A stretch of 11,242 bases of DNA from an uncultured Desulfobulbaceae bacterium (GTDB lineage: Bacteria; Desulfobacterota; Desulfobulbia; Desulfobulbales; Desulfobulbaceae): contig CALZIH010000073.1 of assembly GCA_945787305.1 (NCBI GenBank), positions 1 to 11,242 on the forward strand. The letters are read 5' to 3'. The position numbers and the translations under genes were made by a program. Below are positions 1 through 6,972 of the stretch, piece after piece (position 1 is the first letter of the stretch; every line of letters begins with the position of its first letter). The notes beneath the pieces were generated by a model that saw only the letters and a list, made by a program, of their open reading frames with translations, did not search any database and had not been told where the DNA came from.

Positions 1-48
1 ATACGTAAGACCAGTTGAGACCAGCTATTTAAACGTGTTAGAACCCGC

Positions 49-68
49 CCTGATTTCTACGAATCAGG
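49..68 (-). terminator. Weak stem-loop just after the PBP stop codon
   Basis: A 7-base perfect inverted repeat (CCTGATT / AATCAGG) with a 6-base loop lies 5 bases beyond the minus-strand stop at 73-75. Its position suits transcription termination of the PBP gene. The stem is short and is followed on the minus strand by GGCGGGTTCTAAC rather than a T run, so it is not a textbook intrinsic terminator. Nothing else is recognisable in bases 1-72. Confidence 0.3.
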
Positions 69-72
69 CAAC

Positions 73-3000
73 TCAATCGCCCATGGCCGGGGAACTATTT
101 TTCCAAAAAGGCTGAAATCCCCTGGCCGGTTCAAAATGCCCCCCGACGCCGACCGGTCCGTAGCTGAGAATAACGGGAAGATCAGGGCCGATTTGCGTAC
201 GCCTCCCCCCTCTTCCCTGCAATACGGCCCCACCCTGTTTTGGATCTGCAGGTATAAAAAGCTGCCCGCTATCGGGGTAGCGCAGGCCAAGACCGTTAAA
301 CGTTAAATCAACTGGATCAAGCCGCTCTCCTGCCTGTTCGTATTCCAACAGCGCAGACGCTATATCGCTCCAGATGGGAAGCCCACCGCCAGAACCGCTA
401 ATGCGGGTCGAACCGCTGACCATGGGCTTATTGTTATCATAACCAACATAAGTGCCTACAGCATAGCCGTTATCCAGTACCATGACCGATTCATCTTGTT
501 CGGAAGGAATCGGAACGTATCCCAAAAATGCAGCATTTCGAAACCGGTTGGCCGTCCCGGTCTTGCCCATCAACGGGACAGGTAAATTAAGCGAGTCAAG
601 CTCCTCCTGTCGCTCAGGTTCGCGACTCGATAACCGCACGGTATCCCTGGCATAACGACCGGTACCATAACTGATTACATTTTGAAGAATATGGGTAACC
701 GCAGCAGTGGTTTTCTCATCAATAACCCGGACGGGGGCCGGACTGCGTTCATAAATAACCCGTCCTTCCTGGGTTTCTATCCGGTCAATGACAGCCAACC
801 CATCCCGTTGTCCCTCCCAGTCTTGACCAACGGGCTTTTTTACCGATGTTGGCAGTTCAAAATCATAGCGATACCCGGAAACAAGGGCTTCGTACATCCT
901 CACGGACTCGGCCAGTGAAATGACGTTGGAACCCAAGGGAAAAGAAAGAACCGGCTCAAGCCTGCTTTCTATGCCACAGGCTTTTCCAAGCTGAATCAGG
1001 TACTGCAGCCCAACCATGACTCTAAAATCACGAATGGCTGACAACACCTCCATTGAATAGGGATCTGCAGCTAAGAGTTTTATCCGTTCACGCTCGATTT
1101 GTTCCTGCACCTGGTCAATGGCACAGGCACAGACAATACCCTCAATCTGAAACGCATCCCAGAACCGTTTCCGTTGCAGAGGCTCCAGATCCCGTAATCG
1201 ATCCAAGACCGCGGTATCGGAAACCGGCTGCCACTTCTCCGGCAAGGTCTTTTTCGTTGTGAAAATCAGCTCCCCCTGTTCGTCCTGAACAAGCAGACCC
1301 TCGGGCCGGATCAAAGGCGGACTGTCGAAGATAGACAGAAACGAATCTTCTTCTTCAAGTAACTGATCGAAATATTTCTGCTGACTGCGTAAAAGCGGTA
1401 GCAGCGGCTGCATGCTGAGAAAAGACTGTTTGAGAAGCTTAATCCGCAGCCGCAACTCCTGCCTTTCTTTTTCCTTCAATTTCGGGCCAGCAAGCTGATT
1501 CCTGATTGCTTCAGCATACTGATCGAAATGCAGACCATAGGGGAGTTGCTGTAGCTGCTGATACTCACGACCAAGATTTTCAAATAAAAAATCTGCCTCC
1601 AGCCTTTTTACCGCCTGATCGTAGGCGGCCTGTTCCAGAGCAGCCCGATCAACTTTTATGCCAAAACGATCTCGAATGCGTGCCCTGTACTGCCGATACG
1701 ACTCCTTGCCCTTACCATCGCTACGGGGCGCCATATCCAGTTGAGCAGCCACCTCCCGCAATCGAGGAGGTGTCAGATAATCGGTGAGGTGGTACAAAAG
1801 CCAGACCGCCGCAACGTTTTCCGAACTCACTCCGGCCCAACTCAGGGACACCTTGTCAAAGGGGCTGTGATGATCAGGACGTGGAAAATAGGGCCTGTCC
1901 ATAAAAACAAAGACATCGCGTCGATTACTCAACAGGTCAACCGCATTCCAGCCCAACTGCAGGGCAGCTGTGAAGAGAAATGGTTTCAGGGTTGAGCCCA
2001 TGAGGCGTTTTGCATCAATGGCCCGGTTGAAAAAACGATTTTCCATACCTCCAGCCATGGCAAGGATCGCCCCCTTGCGCATAACCAACGCAGCTCCTTC
2101 CACCTCGGGATACCGCTCAAGATCGAGCTGGACGGCTCCTGCCAGGTCAACGTTACGGACACTGACATACACCATATCTCCGACTTTCAGCTCGTTAAGT
2201 AACAGGGGCATATCTTTTTTTTCATTCATCGTCGCCCAGCGATTTTTCTTATGCTTGACAAGGGCCGACAGTACCCGCACGAGGCCTTGCCGATCGATAA
2301 CGCCCGGTTCCAGCGCATCACCAAGCGAGACCTTGATGGAAACTTCCTTGCTGTTCCTGTTGTCTATGGATAACAGTGTGCCGAACACAAAATCTCGGGG
2401 ACGCAATTCTTTTTTCGTTACCACTTCCATGTCGGCATAGATATGTTGCAGCTCCTCCCGATCAAAACCGTGCAGGCGAACATCAAGTCGACTGAGATGC
2501 TTGCGCAATCCATACAATGTTTTTTCCTGCAACTCACGATCAATGGTGGTTATGATTTTCACCCCGGAAGTGGAAACATTGGAGATACCATGCTCTTCCA
2601 GAACTTCGCTGATAACGTCCGACGCCAGTCCTTCCTTGACCATATCCATAACGGAATTCAATGCAAAAGCCATCTTCCCCTTGTTAAAGACGATATCGCG
2701 ACCTATTGCATCTTCATACTGCTGCCGGGTTATCATTCCTTCTTTAAGCATGTTGCCCAGGACATAGCCTGTACGCTGATCGGCCCTTTTCCGTGCCAGA
2801 TCTACCTGCTTCTGATTTTTCTTGGTGAAGGGGTTGTAGTAATTCGGTCGTTTGACGCTGCCGGCTATAAAAGCACATTCCAAGAGACTGAGCTCAGCGG
2901 GGCCCTTATCAAAATAATACCTGGCTGCGACTCCAAGTCCATGGCCGTTGCCACTTACAAAAAACTGATTGCTGTAGAATTCCAATATTTTTTCTTTGGA

Positions 3001-3480
3001 ATAATGGTATTCAAGACGCAGGGCATAGAGCAATTCCTTAAGCTTGGCCTCATAACTGCGTGATTCACGCTTAAAGAGATTCTTTGCGGTCTGTTGGCTC
3101 AGGGTACTGCCGCCCTGGACTATCCTGCCGGCCTTGAAGTTGGCAATCATGGCACGAGTGATACCAGCGACATCAATACCGAAATGGGTAAAAAAACGAT
3201 TATCCTCTGCAGCAACCAACGCCTGAATAAACCGTTTCGGTATTTGATCGTACATCAGGTACTGCCGGTGATAATCCTGAAAAAGAACCCCGACCTTCTC
3301 CTGACCATCATTATATAAAACCGGGCTTTCCCGGCCGAGGATCGACTCAATATTGGCCTGCTCAATTTCCGGCCCCGGCTCAACGACAACAAGGTAGTAC
3401 AGCCCGCTGCCGACCACGGCAACCGCCAGCAGGACCAACGTGAAGAAAAGAAGAAAAATATATTTAAAAAAACGTAACAT
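73..3480 (-). CDS. Class A penicillin-binding protein (bifunctional transglycosylase/transpeptidase) with a large insertion
   Basis: Inner-membrane peptidoglycan synthase that polymerises lipid II and cross-links the glycan strands. Numbering is from the ATG at 3480 (1135 aa). A short cytoplasmic stub and one membrane anchor (about 5-32) precede a GT51 domain with EDNRFFTHFG (Glu92 likely catalytic), GGSTLSQQTAKN (123-134), KLKELLYALRLE (146-157) and KEKILEFYSNQ (162-172). An OB-like linker follows at about 361-443. The transpeptidase has all three motifs: STLK (Ser496 nucleophile, Lys499), SEN (553-555) and KTG (973-975). SEN and KTG are 418 residues apart because a charged, helix-rich segment (about 561-835) is inserted; the usual fold resumes at GIESRLEPVLSFPLGS (836-851). 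E. coli PBP1A is about 850 aa. A TTG 24 codons upstream (3552) is in frame, but the predicted promoter would place it at the transcript start, so I prefer the ATG next to the membrane anchor. No strong Shine-Dalgarno is visible for either. Resembles PBP1A more than PBP1C. Confidence 0.93.
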   Translation of the reverse strand: MLRFFKYIFLLFFTLVLLAVAVVGSGLYYLVVVEPGPEIEQANIESILGRESPVLYNDGQEKVGVLFQDYHRQYLMYDQIPKRFIQALVAAEDNRFFTHFGIDVAGITRAMIANFKAGRIVQGGSTLSQQTAKNLFKRESRSYEAKLKELLYALRLEYHYSKEKILEFYSNQFFVSGNGHGLGVAARYYFDKGPAELSLLECAFIAGSVKRPNYYNPFTKKNQKQVDLARKRADQRTGYVLGNMLKEGMITRQQYEDAIGRDIVFNKGKMAFALNSVMDMVKEGLASDVISEVLEEHGISNVSTSGVKIITTIDRELQEKTLYGLRKHLSRLDVRLHGFDREELQHIYADMEVVTKKELRPRDFVFGTLLSIDNRNSKEVSIKVSLGDALEPGVIDRQGLVRVLSALVKHKKNRWATMNEKKDMPLLLNELKVGDMVYVSVRNVDLAGAVQLDLERYPEVEGAALVMRKGAILAMAGGMENRFFNRAIDAKRLMGSTLKPFLFTAALQLGWNAVDLLSNRRDVFVFMDRPYFPRPDHHSPFDKVSLSWAGVSSENVAAVWLLYHLTDYLTPPRLREVAAQLDMAPRSDGKGKESYRQYRARIRDRFGIKVDRAALEQAAYDQAVKRLEADFLFENLGREYQQLQQLPYGLHFDQYAEAIRNQLAGPKLKEKERQELRLRIKLLKQSFLSMQPLLPLLRSQQKYFDQLLEEEDSFLSIFDSPPLIRPEGLLVQDEQGELIFTTKKTLPEKWQPVSDTAVLDRLRDLEPLQRKRFWDAFQIEGIVCACAIDQVQEQIERERIKLLAADPYSMEVLSAIRDFRVMVGLQYLIQLGKACGIESRLEPVLSFPLGSNVISLAESVRMYEALVSGYRYDFELPTSVKKPVGQDWEGQRDGLAVIDRIETQEGRVIYERSPAPVRVIDEKTTAAVTHILQNVISYGTGRYARDTVRLSSREPERQEELDSLNLPVPLMGKTGTANRFRNAAFLGYVPIPSEQDESVMVLDNGYAVGTYVGYDNNKPMVSGSTRISGSGGGLPIWSDIASALLEYEQAGERLDPVDLTFNGLGLRYPDSGQLFIPADPKQGGAVLQGRGGRRTQIGPDLPVILSYGPVGVGGHFEPARGFQPFWKNSSPAMGD

Positions 3481-3558
3481 ACCAATGTGTTGTGGAATTA
3501 TACTTAATGCTCGATCAACAGGAAAGATGTACCTGGCGATACCTTGTAACAATCACTA

Positions 3559-3588
3559 AGTATAAGGTTAAGTAGAGGGAGTTCTCAA
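3559..3588 (-). promoter_or_regulatory. Predicted sigma70-type promoter of the PBP gene
   Basis: On the minus strand TTGAGA (3588-3583; 5 of 6 to the -35 consensus) is followed after 18 bases by TATACT (3564-3559; 5 of 6 to the -10 consensus). T-rich DNA upstream (about 3589-3625) could act as an UP element. Transcription would start near 3552, giving a leader of about 70 nt before the ATG at 3480. A second perfect TATAAT lies at 3502-3497 but has no good -35 at the right spacing. Confidence 0.5.
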
Positions 3589-4133
3589 GGTAAAAGAAAC
3601 AAGAGAAAAAAATATATGCACCGCGAGGGGGCGAAAAAATCCCGCTGAAACCTTATGCACCCTGCCATTTCGCTCCATCTTTTCCGGTGCTGCCAACCAC
3701 TTCCCTTGCCCCCTTTGGTTGCCTGGGACATAAAATCACAATGAAAGTACCCAGAAAAATACAGAGGGTAAACGCTACTGGAAAATGATTGTAACATGAA
3801 GCCGTCGGCTACCCGAAGCGTATACGAAAACCGTAACGGAGCCCGGTTCCGTGACCAGTTTGATCGTAATCTTCTTATACGCTGGTACAGAAGGGAAAGC
3901 AGACAGTTTAGGGGTTCAATTTCTTCCTAATCGACTCCAACTGAAAAATACGTTTTTCCTTGTCATTTAGCACACTTTAATGGTAGAGAGTTGACAACTG
4001 ATTCATTTTTTTCTCCGCATCGCTTGCAATGTATCTGAAAAAATAATATCATTTCAAGTAATTATAAACACACCATGAAGATTGCTTTTCCTGGTAAGAC
4101 AACAACCCCCATACTGAACCTTATATTTAGCAA
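3589..4133. other. Divergent intergenic region without a convincing gene
   Basis: This stretch separates the divergent PBP and mltD genes. It is AT-rich at both ends. It contains an inverted-repeat element at 3817-3883 (separate entry) and a possible 44-codon, arginine-rich reading frame at 3796-3930 (+) with only a weak purine stretch (GGAAAA) about 10 bases upstream. A TTGACA at 3991-3996 looks like a -35 box but has no matching -10 at 16-18 bases. TATAAA (4063-4068) and TATATT (4122-4127) are -10-like without good -35 partners, so the mltD promoter is not resolved. No tRNA or other known RNA was recognised. Confidence 0.5.
3817..3883. repeat. Inverted repeats flanking a hairpin
   Basis: Outer arms AGCGTATACGA (3817-3827) and TCTTATACGCT (3873-3883) are inverted copies over 11 bases with one mismatch. 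Between them lies a compact hairpin, ACGGAGC-CCG-GTTCCGT (3836-3852; 7 pairs, one of them G-T), extendable by two pairs beyond a mismatch. The left arm also contains the palindrome CGTATACG (3819-3826). The nested arrangement could be a structured RNA, a protein-binding region or a small repeat element. No T run follows on either strand, so it is not an obvious terminator. Confidence 0.4.
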
Positions 4134-5819
4134 ATGAAACACTCCTTCTCGCTCCTGTTCCTCCTGATCCTTCTTCTGGGCGCTGTTACAGGTTGCTCAA
4201 CGCTGGAAACATCAAGCACCTCTTTTTCCCTCCAACAGATTGCAGACTTCCTCGACACCAACGATGAAGAGTATGTCATTGCCGAACCGGAAGTGGTGCT
4301 GGAAGAGGAATTGACGGAACTGGAAAAAACAGGAGAATGGGAAGTGGTTCTGCCTGAGGTTCAAGTCGAGGCTGAACCGGAGGTCGTGTATGATTTTCCG
4401 ATTACCGTCAACAAACAGGTGGAGTTTTACCTGGACATCTTTCAAAATAAACAGCGTTCCTATTTCAAAAAATGGCTGTCCCGTTCGGGTAAATATGTAC
4501 CGTACATCCAGCAACATCTTAAGGAAGCAGGCCTACCTCTCGATCTCGCCTACCTGGCCATGATCGAATCGGGCTTCAACCCTTCGGCCTACTCCCGGGC
4601 CCATGCCGTTGGCCTTTGGCAGTTTATTAAGGGTACAGGCCGCAATTACGGCCTGCGTATCGACTCATGGGTCGATGAACGACGGGAACCGGAAAAAGCC
4701 ACCATTGCTGCCGCTGCATATCTCAGCGCGCTCTATAATGAATTTGATGATTGGTACCTGGCTGTTGCCGCCTACAACGCTGGTGAAGGGAAAATGCGCC
4801 GTGCCATCAAACGGTATAAAAGCCGCGATTTCTGGCAGCTGGCAAGGCATAAATACCTGCGGCTTGAAACCAAGCGCTATGTACCAAAATTGATTGCAGC
4901 GATTATGATAGCCAAAGAACCGGCAAAGTACGGCTTTACCGATATCGATTACCAAGCACCAACGCCCTATGATCTGGTCACGGTGCCACCCAGAACCGAC
5001 CTTGCTGCAGTTGCAGCAGCAGCGGACACCGATATAAAAACCATCCGTCGGCTCAATAACGAGTTGCGTAAAAACCAGACCCCGCCCAACCTTCGTACCT
5101 ATGAAATGAAGGTGCCGCAGGGGAGCCACGAACAGGTGGCGACCAATCTGAAGCGCTTGCATCCGGTTATCACCACCGGTTATAAGAATCACACTGTAAG
5201 CCGGGGAGATACACTGGGCAAAATCTGTAAAACGTACAATCTCAATAAAAAAACCCTGCTCAAGGCCAACAACCTGCACAGCGCTCAACTTAAACAGGGC
5301 CAGCGGCTGCGGATTCCGTACAGGACAACCCGCTATGTCCTGCTTAAGGACGGTGAAACCCTTTCCAACCGGTATGCTCAGGCTGGAAAAAACAACCCCC
5401 TCATCCTCCACCAGCTGAAACGGGGTGAAACCCTGTCCAAGATCTCCAAGCAATATAATGTGCCGGTGGAGATCATTATGCAATGGAATGACATCACCAA
5501 TGTCCGGAAAATAAGGGCCGGCCAGCATATTGCCCTTTATGTTGAGGGGGATCAAAAAAGCACTACCCAAACAATCGCTGCAGCAAAAAGGACAAAGGGT
5601 AAAAGAACAGCAATTCCCACCCTTGCCGGCAACAATAAAAGAAAACCCTCCGGACAACCGGTTGCAGAACAGATTACCTGGTACAAAGTTCGCAATGGCG
5701 ACTCTCTTTGGACCATAGCCCGTAAGTTCCAGGTTTCAGCACGCGATATACGCAAATGGAACAAGCTGCCGTCCAACATGATCCACCCAGGCAAACGGCT
5801 GGTCGTCAAAAAAGGATGA
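4134..5819 (+). CDS. mltD: MltD-type membrane-bound lytic murein transglycosylase with LysM domains
   Basis: Periplasmic enzyme that cleaves the MurNAc-GlcNAc bond of peptidoglycan, forming 1,6-anhydro-MurNAc ends. The 561-aa protein starts with a lipoprotein signal peptide ending in lipobox VTGC (lipidated Cys21; Ser at +2 predicts outer-membrane sorting). An acidic low-complexity linker (about 43-86) carries AEPEVV twice (50-55, 80-85). The SLT family 1 domain (about 115-260) shows MIESGFNPSAYS with catalytic Glu145, AVGLWQFI (158-165) and AAYNAGEG (212-219). LysM peptidoglycan-binding domains follow at about 351-395, 424-469 and 515-560, plus a half LysM (about 399-424). The ATG at 4134 is fixed by an in-frame TAG six bases upstream; no clear ribosome binding site is seen. 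It stands first in a likely operon, 28 bases before the adaptor gene, and is divergent from the PBP gene. The family assignment is firm; the exact symbol is by domain order. Confidence 0.93.
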   Translation: MKHSFSLLFLLILLLGAVTGCSTLETSSTSFSLQQIADFLDTNDEEYVIAEPEVVLEEELTELEKTGEWEVVLPEVQVEAEPEVVYDFPITVNKQVEFYLDIFQNKQRSYFKKWLSRSGKYVPYIQQHLKEAGLPLDLAYLAMIESGFNPSAYSRAHAVGLWQFIKGTGRNYGLRIDSWVDERREPEKATIAAAAYLSALYNEFDDWYLAVAAYNAGEGKMRRAIKRYKSRDFWQLARHKYLRLETKRYVPKLIAAIMIAKEPAKYGFTDIDYQAPTPYDLVTVPPRTDLAAVAAAADTDIKTIRRLNNELRKNQTPPNLRTYEMKVPQGSHEQVATNLKRLHPVITTGYKNHTVSRGDTLGKICKTYNLNKKTLLKANNLHSAQLKQGQRLRIPYRTTRYVLLKDGETLSNRYAQAGKNNPLILHQLKRGETLSKISKQYNVPVEIIMQWNDITNVRKIRAGQHIALYVEGDQKSTTQTIAAAKRTKGKRTAIPTLAGNNKRKPSGQPVAEQITWYKVRNGDSLWTIARKFQVSARDIRKWNKLPSNMIHPGKRLVVKKG

Positions 5820-5838
5820 CAGATCGTTAACAGCGACC

Positions 5839-5842
5839 GGAG
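5839..5842 (+). promoter_or_regulatory. Ribosome binding site of the RND adaptor
   Basis: GGAG ends five bases before the ATG at 5848. It is the clearest Shine-Dalgarno in the window and supports that start, which opens directly into a signal peptide. Confidence 0.6.
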
Positions 5843-5847
5843 CACCT

Positions 5848-6903
5848 ATGTTCCACCCCCTGCTTGCCCTTTCAGGCTGCTGGCTCTTGCTGTTGTTGCT
5901 CCTGCCGGACTCTCCTGTCCGGGCCGAATCAATCTGCAGCGCCGTTGCCTCGACCACCACCATCAAACTTGTCGGGTTTACCCGGCCAAAAACAATTGTC
6001 GATATCACTCCTGAAGTTTCAGGTCGCTGCGAGGAGTTGTACGCCGACATTGGCGAGCCGATACCTGCCGATACCGTTTTTGCCCGCCTTGACAACACGT
6101 TTGTTTCCCTTGAACTGCAAAAAAATACAATAGCCCGCACCCAAAACGACAAAACCCTCGCCTTTGACAAAAAGCAGGTCGAGCGGTATCGGCAACTGGT
6201 CACCACCAAGGCCTCAGCCAAAACCAGACTCGACGAGCTTGAACTGAAATATGAGCAAACCCAGCTCCGGGCACAACAACTGGAAACAGAGGAAAAACGG
6301 CTAAGGGAAACCCTTATCCGGCACACCATCCACGCCCCAGCCGGCTGGTTGATTATCGGGCGGCAGGTTGAGGCTGGGGAATGGGTTACTGCCGGGCAAC
6401 CGGTAGCTCGGGTAGGCGACTATCAACACTTGATCATTCCGATTGCCGTCCGCCCGGTTGAACTGCAGTTCCTGCAGAAGAACGTACACTTCCCCCTCCA
6501 TATCATTGATGAGGACATCCAGGGTATGGGCAGGATCAAACGGATTGCCCCTAACTTTGACCCTACCACCAGAAAAATACATCTCGACCTTGAACTGGCG
6601 CAAGATACCCTTGAACGACTGACTAACAAACGGGGTGGCCTACGGGTTGAGATTCCGATCCTGATAGATGATCCCATGCAGGCCTTTCTCCTGCCCGCAG
6701 GTGCAATAGAAGAACGCTATGAAGAAACCTGGCTGACCAGGGAAAGCGGTGAACCATTACGGGTCATTATCCTTGGCCCTGAACTCTCGTCGTCCCAGTC
6801 AACCGCAAACGGACGCCTGCGGGTGGTTTCCAGCGAAATCAAAGACGGTGATCGCTTTCAATGCCGAAGACTTGATCGAGTCAAAGAAAAGGCAGTTCAA
6901 TGA
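5848..6903 (+). CDS. RND efflux periplasmic adaptor (membrane fusion protein, HlyD/AcrA type)
   Basis: Periplasmic adaptor that should link the RND permease encoded next to an outer-membrane TolC-type channel. The 351-aa protein has a signal peptide with a long leucine core (12-19) and a likely cleavage after VRA (24-26). There is no lipobox-type cysteine at the cleavage point, so it is probably not lipidated. A split lipoyl/barrel-sandwich domain (about 48-85 and 157-190, with HAPAGWLI and VEAGEWVTAGQPVARVGD) encloses a coiled-coil hairpin (about 86-156). The hairpin tip resembles the TolC-contact RLS motif: RYRQLVTTKASAKTRLDEL, with Arg113, Leu117 and Ser123, one residue tighter than in AcrA. 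Beta-barrel and membrane-proximal domains follow (about 192-345). At 351 aa it is slightly shorter than AcrA (about 400). Cotranscription with mltD upstream and the permease 69 bases downstream is likely. Substrate is unknown. Confidence 0.9.
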   Translation: MFHPLLALSGCWLLLLLLLPDSPVRAESICSAVASTTTIKLVGFTRPKTIVDITPEVSGRCEELYADIGEPIPADTVFARLDNTFVSLELQKNTIARTQNDKTLAFDKKQVERYRQLVTTKASAKTRLDELELKYEQTQLRAQQLETEEKRLRETLIRHTIHAPAGWLIIGRQVEAGEWVTAGQPVARVGDYQHLIIPIAVRPVELQFLQKNVHFPLHIIDEDIQGMGRIKRIAPNFDPTTRKIHLDLELAQDTLERLTNKRGGLRVEIPILIDDPMQAFLLPAGAIEERYEETWLTRESGEPLRVIILGPELSSSQSTANGRLRVVSSEIKDGDRFQCRRLDRVKEKAVQ

Positions 6904-6972
6904 TTCTTTTCCACTTCATCGTCACCACCATTTCCCCTCCTTTACCCGACATCCCGTTAACCGATTAAGCTC

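Noticed and set aside
2443..3063. Plus-strand open frame of 206 codons
   Set aside because: It is the reverse complement of the GT51 region of the PBP gene, which has all its catalytic motifs on the other strand.
3481..3552. Upstream TTG start for the PBP, adding 24 residues
   Set aside because: It would lie at the predicted transcription start and lacks a ribosome binding site, and the added residues precede a membrane anchor that starts properly at the ATG at 3480. Still possible.
3585..3797. Minus-strand 70-codon open frame in the intergenic region
   Set aside because: No family resemblance, no ribosome binding site, low-complexity Phe/Leu end, and it lies upstream of the PBP promoter; most likely chance.
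3991..3996. Perfect TTGACA as the -35 of an mltD promoter
   Set aside because: No acceptable -10 hexamer occurs 16-18 bases downstream (TCCGCA at 17), and the match alone is not enough.
4665..5657. Long minus-strand open frame of 330 codons
   Set aside because: It lies antisense within mltD, which has full SLT and LysM motifs; the antisense translation shows no recognisable domain.
5736..6329. Minus-strand open frame of 197 codons across the mltD-adaptor junction
   Set aside because: Serine/arginine-rich shadow of two well-supported plus-strand genes, without domain motifs.
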